Numbered from the stretch's first letter, positions 46,772 through 55,630 are shown. The stretch: DNA of 56,621 nt from an uncultured Erysipelotrichaceae bacterium (GCA_944325935.1 CALVCF010000026.1:1-56621), one strand, 5' to 3'. Notes: generated by a model not told the origin, from the sequence alone. Made by a program: numbers and translations.

Positions 46772-48546
46772 ACAAAGAGTTAAAAGCGAAACTTTCGACC
46801 TTGCCTCTTAAGCCCGGTTGCTATCTCATGAAAGATAAAAAGGGGAAGATCATCTATGTCGGTAAGGCCATTAAGTTAAAAAACCGCGTCAATTCTTATT
46901 TTCGGGGTGCTCATGATTTTAAGACGACGAAATTGGTCTCAAATATCGCCGATTTTGATTATATCGTCACCGCGTCCGAAAAAGAAGCCTTGATTCTTGA
47001 ATATAATCTCATTAAGGAATATGATCCTGAATACAATATCATCTTTAAAGATGACAAGTCTTATCCTTATATTCTTTTAAGCGATGACAATATCCCATAT
47101 TGTCGTTTACTGCGCCTTAAAAAGAAAAATAAGTACCGCGGCAAGATCTTTGGACCTTATCCTGATGTCGGAGCGGCCAATAATACGATCAAGCTCATCA
47201 ACAAATTGTTTAAGACGCGGAAATGTCAAAATCTGCCTAAAGAGCTTTGTCTTTATTATCATTTAGATCAGTGCCTAGGTTATTGCGCTAAGGATGTCGA
47301 TGTCAGGGAAATGCAAAAGATCAAAGATGACATCGAGCGTTTTTTAAAAGGAGACAACGCCTTTATTATCGCGCGTTTAAAAGACGAAATGCATCAAGCC
47401 AGTGAGGAGTTGCGCTTTGAAGAAGCGCAAGAGTATCGCGACCTTATTATGGATGTTGAATATGTTACTCAGGCCAAACAAAATGTCGAAGGGCGCCGCA
47501 AGGAAGATTTTGATGTATTCAATTATTATGTCGAAGATAATTATATTTCGATCGTCGGTCTTTTTATACGCAGTGGCCGGCTTTTGGCCAGCGATGTACA
47601 TATCGATCATCTCTATGATGACCCCAAAGAAGAATTCGTCTCTTATCTGTATCAATTCTATCAGCATAATCTTTTGCCTAAATTCCTCGTTTTAGATAAA
47701 GAACACGATCTTTCGATGATCCAGGAAAGCTTGGGGATTAAGGTTGAATACTTTAGCCGAGGCTTCAAATACCAAATGTTACAAAAGGCCAAAGTAAATG
47801 CTCAAACTAACTTGAGTCAAAATAAGCAGATCATTAAAAAGGACGAACAATATCTAGAGATCATTGCCAAAGAATTTCAAAAATATATAGGCTTTGTCCC
47901 TGATAGGATCGAGCTTTTTGATAACTCGCACCTTGGCGGAGAGCTCACCTGTGCAGCTATGGTCGTTTACGAAAAACTGAAACCTAATAAAAAGGAATAC
48001 CGGCTTTATCGTTTAGATGACAGTTATGACGATCTAAAATCGATGGAAGAGGTTTTATACAGGCGTTATTTTCGGGTTTTGAACGACGGCCTCAAATGTC
48101 CTGATCTCATTTTGATCGACGGCGGGGAGAACCAGCTGAAAGTGGCCCTTGATATTCTGACGCAGCTTGACTTAAAGATCAGGGTCATCGGCCTTAAAAA
48201 GGACGAACATCACTCTACCTCGATCTTATTAGATGAAAATCTTAATCCGATCAAGACCGATCATCGATCAAGTCTTTTTCTATACCTTGCTTCCTTGCAA
48301 GATGAGGTCCATCGCTTCGCGATCACCTATAATCGCAAATTGCGGAAAAAGAAGACTTACGCCTCAAAACTTGACGATATAAAAGGCCTGGGTAAAAAAA
48401 GAAGGGTAGCTCTTTTACGGAAGTATCATTCTATTTCTAATCTTCAAAAACAATCGCTTGCAGAATTGTGTACGGTTTTGCCAAAGGGTGTCGCCGAATT
48501 GTTGTATAATAAACTACACGAGGTAAAACATGTTGACGAGCGTTAA
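46768..48546 (+). CDS. uvrC: Excinuclease ABC subunit C
   Basis: 592 residues. GIY-YIG domain (PGCYLMKDKKGKIIYVGKA), UVR motif (LRFEEAQEYRDLI), RNase-H-like endonuclease (FDNSHLGGELTCAAMVVYE, LILIDGGENQLK) and C-terminal helix-hairpin-helix (IKGLGKKRRVALL). Makes both incisions in nucleotide excision repair. Starts within the mutS2 stop (ATGA). Confidence 0.98.
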   Translation: MNKELKAKLSTLPLKPGCYLMKDKKGKIIYVGKAIKLKNRVNSYFRGAHDFKTTKLVSNIADFDYIVTASEKEALILEYNLIKEYDPEYNIIFKDDKSYPYILLSDDNIPYCRLLRLKKKNKYRGKIFGPYPDVGAANNTIKLINKLFKTRKCQNLPKELCLYYHLDQCLGYCAKDVDVREMQKIKDDIERFLKGDNAFIIARLKDEMHQASEELRFEEAQEYRDLIMDVEYVTQAKQNVEGRRKEDFDVFNYYVEDNYISIVGLFIRSGRLLASDVHIDHLYDDPKEEFVSYLYQFYQHNLLPKFLVLDKEHDLSMIQESLGIKVEYFSRGFKYQMLQKAKVNAQTNLSQNKQIIKKDEQYLEIIAKEFQKYIGFVPDRIELFDNSHLGGELTCAAMVVYEKLKPNKKEYRLYRLDDSYDDLKSMEEVLYRRYFRVLNDGLKCPDLILIDGGENQLKVALDILTQLDLKIRVIGLKKDEHHSTSILLDENLNPIKTDHRSSLFLYLASLQDEVHRFAITYNRKLRKKKTYASKLDDIKGLGKKRRVALLRKYHSISNLQKQSLAELCTVLPKGVAELLYNKLHEVKHVDER

Positions 48547-48688
48547 TGATTATTTATCCCTAGCCGTACTTATTGTCTTATGTATTTTTTCTTTACGGGT
48601 GTTTATCGCTTCTTTGCGGGGCTTTAAGACGCCTTTAGAAAAGAAAAAACAGACGGTTTTTGACTATCCCGAAAACGAAGATGAATAA
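48530..48688 (+). CDS. 52-residue small membrane protein after uvrC
   Basis: ATG 48530 to TAA 48688, overlapping the uvrC 3' end by 17 nt in another frame. GAGG sits 6 nt upstream, a proper ribosome site. One hydrophobic segment (about 9-29, YLSLAVLIVLCIFSLRVFIA) followed by a basic then acidic cytoplasmic tail (KKKQTVFDYPENEDE). No family recognised. Likely real because of its site, coupling and composition. Confidence 0.65.
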   Translation: MLTSVNDYLSLAVLIVLCIFSLRVFIASLRGFKTPLEKKKQTVFDYPENEDE

Positions 48689-48714
48689 TATTTTGATCAT
48701 TTTCGTAATAAAAA

Positions 48715-48743
48715 TTGGGAAAAGGATCGATTTGTGCTAATAA
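48715..48743 (+). promoter_or_regulatory. Promoter of the ComK-like gene
   Basis: TTGGGA (48715-48720), 17 bp, TAATAA (48738-48743); ATG follows after 6 nt. Confidence 0.6.
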
Positions 48744-48749
48744 TAAGGT

Positions 48750-49175
48750 ATGGAAGCTATTTACTATGCTTATCAAAAAGATGGGCAGCTGTATTTAGGT
48801 CTTAAAGATGAGACGCTAGTTTTGCCTACGACTCTGTATCAGTATTTCAGCCAAAGAGCTCTCGAATTCGGCTCAAGTATTCAAGGGCGTCTTGATGCGG
48901 TCGCCTACATTACAGGTCACAAGCATAAACCGCCGCTCATTATTTCCAATGGTGCCAGGGAGTATTATTTATGTACGCGGTCTTTAAAGGCGGCGGATTG
49001 CCTCTTAATCAATTTCGGCCTACTTAATAAGATTAAAGGTTGCCCCCATGGAAGCATCATCTTCTTTGAAGGCGGAAAGACTCTGAATACATTTGTCGAC
49101 AAAAGAATCTGGAATCGTCAAAGACGTCTTTTACAAGAATATTTTAGCTTTTATTCCTTGCAAAAGATGCTATAA
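48750..49175 (+). CDS. comK: ComK-like competence transcription factor
   Basis: 141 residues, shorter than Bacillus ComK (192). The block from F40 to I66 aligns without gaps to the ComK I recall: FGSS-x2-GR (40-47), a Thr at 55, HKPP (59-62), then Cys84 in the position of the C-W-I segment and FEGGKTL (106-112) matching the F-x-NGKT strand. ComK binds AT-boxes as a dimer of dimers and switches on DNA uptake genes. Both N- and C-terminal tails are short. No Shine-Dalgarno; the -10 ends 6 nt before the ATG. It stands alone before rmuC. Confidence 0.78.
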   Translation: MEAIYYAYQKDGQLYLGLKDETLVLPTTLYQYFSQRALEFGSSIQGRLDAVAYITGHKHKPPLIISNGAREYYLCTRSLKAADCLLINFGLLNKIKGCPHGSIIFFEGGKTLNTFVDKRIWNRQRRLLQEYFSFYSLQKML

Positions 49176-49176
49176 T
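49168..49176 (+). promoter_or_regulatory. Extended -10 promoter of rmuC
   Basis: TGC-TATAAT at the very end of the ComK-like gene, 9 nt before the rmuC ATG. No clear -35. Confidence 0.5.
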
Positions 49177-49185
49177 GTGCTCGTT

Positions 49186-50178
49186 ATGTCTAACGAAGAG
49201 CTTTTCTTGATTTTCTTCTTTGTCTTGTTGCTGGCATTTTTGGTTTTGATCTTGCTGGTCCTGCATCAAAATCGCTTATTTGCAAGATTAAGTCAACACA
49301 ATGACTATTTTAAGCTTAGCCAAGCAAATGAACTGGATCGCCTCAAAGAAAAACTCACTAACGATTACGACGATCAAAAGAAAATTACTAGCGCCGCTTT
49401 GGAGAAAATCGATCACCAAGTGGGCTATCTTTTGCGTTCCCAAGAAGAATTAAGGGAAATAGCAGATGATATCGTATCCCTAGAAAAAATCCTAAATGAC
49501 AAAAAGCTAAGAGGGGTCTTTGGCGAGATCGAACTCTATCATCTTTTGGAAATGGTCTATGGCCAGGATCAAAATTTCTATGCAAGACAATATCGTTTAA
49601 GCAATTCATTGATCGCTGATTGTGTCATCAAAATCGACCGGGAGCTTTTGGTGATCGATTCCAAATTTCCCCTTGAAAACTATCGGCGTTTTAATGACGA
49701 AGATTTAGATAAAAACCAGCGCGCTAAAGCTTGGAAAGAATTTAAAAATGATATATTCAAGCATTTAAAAGATATTAAGAATAAATATATCATCAGCGGA
49801 GAGACTCTCGATTTTGCCTTAATGTTTATCCCATCTTACACAATCTGCGATGAAATATATACCAAGTTTGACGACCTGGTTGAGTTCTCTTATCGTTTGG
49901 GAGTCTATATAGTTTCTCCTACTAGCCTTCTGGCTTTCTTAACAAGTTTCAAAAAGACCAGGATCCACTTAGAACAAGAACAAAATGCCAAGCAGATCTT
50001 AACACAGTTAGAATATCTCGCCCATGAATTTAATCACTACGAAGAGCGCTTTTTAAAACTCAAACAGGAATTTACGCATTTAGAGAGAGCTTTTGAGGAA
50101 TTAGATATTACAGGCAAGAAACTGGCAAAACGATTTCGACAGATCGAAAGGGGTGATTTGATTAATGAAAAAGTATAA
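49186..50178 (+). CDS. rmuC: RmuC-family DNA recombination protein
   Basis: 330 residues from ATG 49186; the open frame upstream lies in the ComK-like gene. One N-terminal membrane helix (LFLIFFFVLLLAFLVLILLVL), a coiled coil (about 30-105), then the RmuC nuclease-like domain: RGVFGEIELYHLLE, VIDSKFPLENYRRF, FALMFIPSYTICDEIY. Thought to limit inversions at repeats. No Shine-Dalgarno. Confidence 0.92.
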   Translation: MSNEELFLIFFFVLLLAFLVLILLVLHQNRLFARLSQHNDYFKLSQANELDRLKEKLTNDYDDQKKITSAALEKIDHQVGYLLRSQEELREIADDIVSLEKILNDKKLRGVFGEIELYHLLEMVYGQDQNFYARQYRLSNSLIADCVIKIDRELLVIDSKFPLENYRRFNDEDLDKNQRAKAWKEFKNDIFKHLKDIKNKYIISGETLDFALMFIPSYTICDEIYTKFDDLVEFSYRLGVYIVSPTSLLAFLTSFKKTRIHLEQEQNAKQILTQLEYLAHEFNHYEERFLKLKQEFTHLERAFEELDITGKKLAKRFRQIERGDLINEKV

Positions 50179-51031
50179 ACATTTAAGGCAAGATATGATC
50201 ACCTTTTGTCTCATGTTCGTATCGGCTTTTATCTACAGTATCGCTATTACGAGCTTTTCTAATGTCGGCGGTCTATATCCCGGCGGTTTTTCTGGTATTT
50301 CCAGAATCATCGTGGATATCGCCCGGCGCTTTGCCCATATTGAGATACCATTTGGCATCTTGTATTTCACGCTAAATCTATTCCCGACCCTTTTAGTCTT
50401 TAAGTATATCGGAAAACGTTTTACGATCTTTTCGATAATTCAATATATTTTTGTCTCGATCTTGACGATGTTTTTAAAACCGCTCTTTTTAGTTGACGAT
50501 CCACTTCTGATCGCAGTCTTTGGCGGGCTCTTAGGCGGGATCGGCATGGGGATCGCCTTGCATAATAACGCCTCCAGCGGCGGCACTGATTTTATTGCGA
50601 TCTTTGTTTCAAGCCGCTATAATCGCTCCGTTTGGAATTATGTCATGATCGCTAATGCCATGATTTTGTGTGTAGCTGGTCTGTTATTCGGCTGGGAAAA
50701 AGCACTCTATTCGATCATCTATCAATTTGTCTCAACTCAAGTCGTTGAAAAACTCCATGAGCGCTATAAAATGGAAACACTTACGATCATTACCAAACAT
50801 CCCGACGAAGTTGCTAAAAAGGTTTTGGAGGGGACAAGGCATGGTATTACTGAGATCAAAGCGGAAGGCGTCTATTCACACAAAGATACGGCGATGCTGT
50901 ATATGGTCATCAATACTTTCCAAAAAAGAGCGGTCATAAAAGCTGTATTGAGTGTTGATCCCAACGCTTTTATCAACATCCAAACAACGACGGCGGTCAT
51001 TGGCAATTACTATCAACAGCCCCTTGAATAA
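50165..51031 (+). CDS. YitT-family membrane protein
   Basis: 288 residues. About five or six hydrophobic segments with SNVGGLYPGGFSGISRI and NNASSGGTDFIAIFVS, the twin Gly-rich loops of YitT/DUF161, plus a C-terminal DUF2179 domain (about 205-285, METLTIITKHPDEVAKKVLE). Function unproven. GGGGTGAT precedes the start, which overlaps rmuC by 14 nt. Confidence 0.9.
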   Translation: MKKYKHLRQDMITFCLMFVSAFIYSIAITSFSNVGGLYPGGFSGISRIIVDIARRFAHIEIPFGILYFTLNLFPTLLVFKYIGKRFTIFSIIQYIFVSILTMFLKPLFLVDDPLLIAVFGGLLGGIGMGIALHNNASSGGTDFIAIFVSSRYNRSVWNYVMIANAMILCVAGLLFGWEKALYSIIYQFVSTQVVEKLHERYKMETLTIITKHPDEVAKKVLEGTRHGITEIKAEGVYSHKDTAMLYMVINTFQKRAVIKAVLSVDPNAFINIQTTTAVIGNYYQQPLE

Positions 51032-51032
51032 T

Positions 51033-52826
51033 ATGCTTCTTGTTTATCGTGATCTAGCACTAGATATCAAAGACGGCTATTTTTGGCTGTTTCATCAAAA
51101 GAAAGCGATTCCTTTGATGCGTGATCGCTATTTTCAAAATATTATAAAGATCAAGACCGTCGAAGATCTAGCTGGGCCCTGTGTCTTGATTGACTATCAA
51201 TACGAAAATCTCTATTTAAAAGAAAAAATAACGATTACTCAAGCCGACCAGGAATTTGTTTTTGAACTTCAAATTATATCTTCGGATCATTCTGTTTCTG
51301 AGATCGCTTACCCAGGAAGTCTCTTGTTGGATAAAGGTTTTGATATCTTGCCTTTAAGACAAGGCCTTATGTCGGACCGTTTCAGCAAAGACCGGATTGA
51401 CTTGCCTTTCAATGGCTATTTCTGTAGTGCTGCAGCCTATTTGCCGATCATTGGTCAGATCGATCAAATAAAAGGTCTATCTTTTTTATGGATCATAGAT
51501 GAGCCTTATGACAGCCGTTATAGTCTAGACGAAGCCCATAAGCGAAGAGCGATCAATTTATATGAAATGGCCTCCCTTGGAACTTTTGAAAGGATCCGCA
51601 AGACTCGTCTAAAGATTTTACATACCACAAACTACAACCAGATCGCCGCTTATTACCGCCAGGATGTGATCAAAAAGGGACGTTATGTCACACTTAAAGA
51701 TAAATTAAAGGATCTGCCCAAGATCGATGATTTATCTAAAGCGGCCTTTATTCATACCGGTATTGCCACTAAAGTTCAAAAAACATCGCTTTTTTATGAT
51801 CCAAACGATCCTTTCAAAAACGATCATGTGACATCTTTTAAGCTACGTCAAAACGAGATTCATCGCTATCACAAATATGGGCTTGACCATTTTTATGTCC
51901 ATCTTGACGGTTGGGGTCTGGCCTATGATAACGGTCATCCCGACCCCTTTCCAATCAATCGTGAAGCCGGGGGAACTTCGGCTTTGTTAGAACTGATCAG
52001 ATCTTTGCATAATGACCATGATCTCATCGGTCTGCACGATCAATATCGCGATCTCTATTTTTTATCAAATGCGTACAACGAAAGACTTGCTGTCATGGAT
52101 ATAAACGGGGAGCGCTATAGTCATAACCGCTGGGCCGGTGGCTGGCAAAACTATTTATGTGCAAGTTTGGTTCCAGGTTTTGTGAAAAAGAATTATGATC
52201 GACTTTTTAAGCTTGGCATTCAGACTGATTGTGCCTATCTTGATGTCTTTACCTGTAATGAATTAGACGAATGTTTTGACAAGCAGCATTTGATGTCGCG
52301 CAGGGATTGCGCAGCATATCGTAGTGCATGTTTTAAAGAGATGATCAAAAGAGGCATCATTCCATCAAGTGAAGAAGTAAATGCCATCTATGTTGATTCA
52401 TTAGTCTTCGCTCATTATGCACCCTATGATTTTATGCTTGACATGGACGAAAGAAAGAATGGTCTACCGATCCCGCTTTTTAATCTTGTCTACCATGATT
52501 GTTTCATGATCCCTTGGATGATGGATATAAGAAAAGAAGATTATATGCTTTATGCTCTTTTAAACGGGGGTTTGCCCTATTTTAAGCGCGATGCAGCCTA
52601 TCCCAATGTCGATGGTGTGTTTGAAGGCGTTAAGATCTCTTTGGCTGATCAGGCTCGACGTTGTAAGGAAGTCTTGAGACTTTATGATCAAGTCAAATAT
52701 CAAAAGATGATCGAGCATCAGTATCTGAGTGCGGACATACAAAAGACCACTTTTGAAAGTGGTCTTGAGGTATTGATTGATACAAGCAAAGGGCAGTATT
52801 GGATCAAGAACGCTTGTGAATATTGA
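51033..52826 (+). CDS. Cytoplasmic glycoside hydrolase, GH129/GH101-like (DUF5696-type)
   Basis: 597 residues from ATG 51033, two bases after the YitT stop; no signal peptide. A beta-sandwich-like N-terminal half precedes a barrel with FYVHLDGWGLAYD, D404 in AYLDVFTC and E447 in PSSEEVNAI. The 43-residue distance equals that between the nucleophile and acid/base I recall for the GH129 alpha-N-acetylgalactosaminidase, hence the call. Substrate is unproven. The 3' end overlaps trpS by 23 nt and contains the trpS terminator. Confidence 0.6.
   Translation: MLLVYRDLALDIKDGYFWLFHQKKAIPLMRDRYFQNIIKIKTVEDLAGPCVLIDYQYENLYLKEKITITQADQEFVFELQIISSDHSVSEIAYPGSLLLDKGFDILPLRQGLMSDRFSKDRIDLPFNGYFCSAAAYLPIIGQIDQIKGLSFLWIIDEPYDSRYSLDEAHKRRAINLYEMASLGTFERIRKTRLKILHTTNYNQIAAYYRQDVIKKGRYVTLKDKLKDLPKIDDLSKAAFIHTGIATKVQKTSLFYDPNDPFKNDHVTSFKLRQNEIHRYHKYGLDHFYVHLDGWGLAYDNGHPDPFPINREAGGTSALLELIRSLHNDHDLIGLHDQYRDLYFLSNAYNERLAVMDINGERYSHNRWAGGWQNYLCASLVPGFVKKNYDRLFKLGIQTDCAYLDVFTCNELDECFDKQHLMSRRDCAAYRSACFKEMIKRGIIPSSEEVNAIYVDSLVFAHYAPYDFMLDMDERKNGLPIPLFNLVYHDCFMIPWMMDIRKEDYMLYALLNGGLPYFKRDAAYPNVDGVFEGVKISLADQARRCKEVLRLYDQVKYQKMIEHQYLSADIQKTTFESGLEVLIDTSKGQYWIKNACEY
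52743..52766 (-). terminator. trpS terminator inside the hydrolase gene
   Basis: AAGACCACTTT and AAAGTGGTCTT form an 11-bp perfect inverted repeat; on the minus strand TTTTGT follows. It lies 38 nt past the trpS stop and within the last 85 nt of the hydrolase coding region. Confidence 0.7.
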
Positions 52827-53799
52827 TGCCAATTTTGCGCTCGACCTTATTCAGTTTCTTTCGCGCGACGGCTTGAGCTTTTTGAGCCCCGTTTTGCAAG
52901 ACATCTTCCACGATACTTGAATCTACGATCTGACGATAACGCTCTTGAAGTTTTGCCAGTTCATCGACGACACAGTCGGCGACAGCTTTTTTAAATTCAC
53001 CATAGCCCTGACCTTTGTGTTTTAATAGCAGCTCTTTTGGGTCAATACCGCTTAAGGATGAATAGATCTCAAAGAGATTATAAAGACCGGGTTGTTTTTC
53101 ATGATCGATCTTTAGCTCATTATAAGAATCGGTCACAGCGGACATGATCTTCTTACGAGCTACATTAAGATCATCTAATAAATAGATGCAGCCCTTGTCA
53201 TTGCCCTCTGATTTAGACATTTTTTTAGTAGGATCATTTAACGACATGATGCGTTTGCCGACTTTGGCAACAAGGGCTTGGGGCAAAGTGAAGGTTTCGC
53301 CATAACGATTGTTGAAACGAATGGCAATATCTCTAGTCAGTTCGACATGTTGTTTCTGATCTTCGCCAACTGGCACATAATCGGCATCATATAAAAGGAT
53401 ATCGGCCGCCATTAAACAAGGGTAGGTATATAAGCCTGCCGTAAGAGCTGTTTCCTTTTTTTGCATTTTTTCTTTAAACTGAGTCATGCGGTTCAGCTCG
53501 CCCATATAAGTGTTGCAAGCCATGATATAGCCCAGCTCTGCATGCTCTTTGACATCTGTCTGCAAGAAGATTGTGCATTTGTCAGGATTTAGCCCGGCAG
53601 CTAAATATAGTGCGATCGCATCTTTGAGATTCTTTTTCAGTTCGCTTGGCTCTTGAAAGACTGTGATACAGTGAAGATTTGCTACAAAAACATATAGTTC
53701 ATAATCATCCTGGTATTTGACAAAGTTCTTTAAGGCCCCGATGTAGTTGCCTAAAGTTAATTGGCCAGTTGGCTTGATTGCCGATAGCATCCTTTCCAT
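52804..53799 (-). CDS. trpS: Tryptophanyl-tRNA synthetase
   Basis: 331 residues from ATG 53799, after GGAGGG; the longer frame runs into the T-box terminator. Class I synthetase: SAIKPTGQLTLGNYIGALK replaces HIGH, and KKMSKSEGND is the KMSKS loop. PVGEDQKQHVELTRDIA is typical of TrpRS. Governed by the T-box upstream. Confidence 0.97.
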   Translation of the reverse strand: MERMLSAIKPTGQLTLGNYIGALKNFVKYQDDYELYVFVANLHCITVFQEPSELKKNLKDAIALYLAAGLNPDKCTIFLQTDVKEHAELGYIMACNTYMGELNRMTQFKEKMQKKETALTAGLYTYPCLMAADILLYDADYVPVGEDQKQHVELTRDIAIRFNNRYGETFTLPQALVAKVGKRIMSLNDPTKKMSKSEGNDKGCIYLLDDLNVARKKIMSAVTDSYNELKIDHEKQPGLYNLFEIYSSLSGIDPKELLLKHKGQGYGEFKKAVADCVVDELAKLQERYRQIVDSSIVEDVLQNGAQKAQAVARKKLNKVERKIGINIHKRS

Positions 53800-53804
53800 A
53801 AATA

Positions 53805-53997
53805 ACCCTCCTAAAATAAAAAAATGACACGTATGGGACGAATATATCCGTGGTGCCACCCAATTTCGCTTAAAAAGCCTTTACAAGATAACGGATTGAC
53901 CGCTAAGCAAGCTTAGAAACCACTTCGTTTTTAGTGTATAAGCTATTTACACCGACCATAGCCTCGCTGAATAGGGACACTAACAACTACTGTTGTC
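53805..53997 (-). promoter_or_regulatory. T-box leader of trpS (tryptophan-specific)
   Basis: On the minus strand the T-box word GGGTGGCACCACGG is at 53847-53860. Stem I pairs TTAGTGT with ACACTAA, and just after it comes TGG (53920-53922), the tryptophan codon, as specifier; the base after it is T rather than the usual A. A terminator stem with GTGTCA and a run of six or more Ts follows (to about 53816). Confidence 0.85.
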
Positions 53998-54026
53998 ATT
54001 ATAGGTGTAAAAAGATGTAAAGTCAA
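53998..54026 (-). promoter_or_regulatory. Promoter of T-box-trpS
   Basis: TTGACT (54021-54026), 17 bp, TATAAT (53998-54003) on the minus strand. Confidence 0.8.
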
Positions 54027-54066
54027 TGTGGCATTTATGATATATTTATAGTTGGAGGAAGTAAAA

Positions 54067-54492
54067 ATGATCGTTATCTATACATCTCCAGGCTGTGCTT
54101 CCTGCCGCAAGGTCAAAGCTTGGCTGAGGGACCACAACATAAAATTTATTGAAAAGAATATCTTCAATGTCTTATTAAATAAAAATGAGATCAAATATCT
54201 TTTATCGCGTTCAGAAAACGGTACGGATGATATTATTTCCAAGCGGTCAAAGATCATTCAGGAAAATAAGATCGATCTTGAGTCCTTGTCGATCGATGAA
54301 TTGATCGATTTTATCATTGCCCATCCTTCCGTTTTGAGAAGACCAATCATTTTAAACGAAGACAATTTTCAAATTGGTTATGATAAGGAAGAGATCGAGA
54401 CTTTCATACCTCGTAATGAATTAAATGAGTTATGTAAATGCGACAAGACATGTCCCAATTTTGAAAGCTGCGGGAAGTTGCGCAATGTCTAA
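54067..54492 (+). CDS. spx: Spx/ArsC-family protein with Cys-rich tail
   Basis: 141 residues from ATG 54067 (GGAGGAAG upstream). Thioredoxin-like Spx fold: YTSPGCASCRKVKAWL holds the C-x2-C redox switch, SVLRRPIILNED the conserved RPI motif, and IGYDKEEIETFIPR the C-terminal strand. Spx binds the RNA polymerase alpha C-terminal domain. The last 20 residues add four cysteines (CKCDKTC and ESCGK), longer than the usual 131-residue Spx. Overlaps mnmA by 8 nt. Confidence 0.85.
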   Translation: MIVIYTSPGCASCRKVKAWLRDHNIKFIEKNIFNVLLNKNEIKYLLSRSENGTDDIISKRSKIIQENKIDLESLSIDELIDFIIAHPSVLRRPIILNEDNFQIGYDKEEIETFIPRNELNELCKCDKTCPNFESCGKLRNV

Positions 54493-55630
54493 GGTCTTAG
54501 TAGGTCTATCAGGCGGTGTGGACAGTGCGATCGCCCTTTATCTTTTAAAAAAACAGGGCTATGAGGTAGCTGCCTGTTTTATGCGCAATTGGGATAGTGC
54601 TCTCAATAATGATACCCTAGGCAATCCAACCCTGAATGATGATATTTGTCCCCAAGAAGCTGATTACAACGATGCAAAGAAGGTTGCCGATCTTTTAGGT
54701 GTTAAACTTTATCGGCAAGACTATATCGCTGAATACTGGGATGAAGTCTTTAAGACTTTTTTAAGTGAATATCAAAAGGGACGTACGCCCAACCCGGATA
54801 TATTATGTAATCGCTATATTAAATTTGATGCTTTTTTAGATTTTGCAAAGTCTAAGGGTTTTGACTATATCGCTACAGGTCATTATGTCAAAAAAGGTCG
54901 TTTTCAAGACGAGCCCTGTCTTTTAAAAGCACACGATCTGAATAAGGATCAATCATACTTTTTGGCTGAGATCAAAAAAGAGGCCCTCGCTGTTTCTCTT
55001 TTTCCTTTAGGTGATATTGATAAGACTCAAGTGCGAAAGCTGGCTTTAGAATTAGATTTGCCGATCGCTAAAAAGAAGGATTCGACAGGGATCTGTTTTA
55101 TCGGTGAGCGTAATTTCCGAGCTTTTTTATCTAATTACATTGCGATGAAAGAGGGCGATATCATCGATCTTGAGACCAAAGAGATTCTCGGGCGCCATCA
55201 AGGAGTCTTCTATTACACGATCGGTCAAAGAAAAGGACTGGGAATCGGGGGAGAAAAGGGTCCTTATTTCGTCGCAGGAAAAGATGTCTATAAGAATGAA
55301 CTCTATGTCGCCGATGTCAAACATCGCTTTTGGCTTTACGCCAACCGGGTCAAAGTAGTCAATTTTAATTATCTTGTCGATCTGAAACAGTCAGAATTTG
55401 ACTGCATGGCTAAATTCCGCTATCGTGCCAAGGATGCAAAGGTTCATGTTACAATTTTAAAAGATTGCCTTATGATCGATACTTTAGAAGATGTTTCGGC
55501 CATCACCGAAGGCCAAGAAGCCGTTTTGTACCTCGATGGTATCTTATTGGGTGGCGGTGTGATCGAAGAAGTGTACTTTAATGATCAGACAAGACAAGAA
55601 AGGATTGCTGAAGCCCTTGGAAGAGACTAA
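54485..55630 (+). CDS. mnmA: tRNA-specific 2-thiouridylase MnmA
   Basis: 381 residues from ATG 54485. PP-loop GLSGGVDSAIALYLL, catalytic cysteines in NPDILCNRYIKF and DSTGICFIGERNF, and TPNPD and GQRKGLGIGG motifs. Makes s2U34 in Lys, Glu and Gln tRNAs. Follows spx with an 8-nt overlap and is coupled to recD2. Confidence 0.97.
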   Translation: MSKVLVGLSGGVDSAIALYLLKKQGYEVAACFMRNWDSALNNDTLGNPTLNDDICPQEADYNDAKKVADLLGVKLYRQDYIAEYWDEVFKTFLSEYQKGRTPNPDILCNRYIKFDAFLDFAKSKGFDYIATGHYVKKGRFQDEPCLLKAHDLNKDQSYFLAEIKKEALAVSLFPLGDIDKTQVRKLALELDLPIAKKKDSTGICFIGERNFRAFLSNYIAMKEGDIIDLETKEILGRHQGVFYYTIGQRKGLGIGGEKGPYFVAGKDVYKNELYVADVKHRFWLYANRVKVVNFNYLVDLKQSEFDCMAKFRYRAKDAKVHVTILKDCLMIDTLEDVSAITEGQEAVLYLDGILLGGGVIEEVYFNDQTRQERIAEALGRD

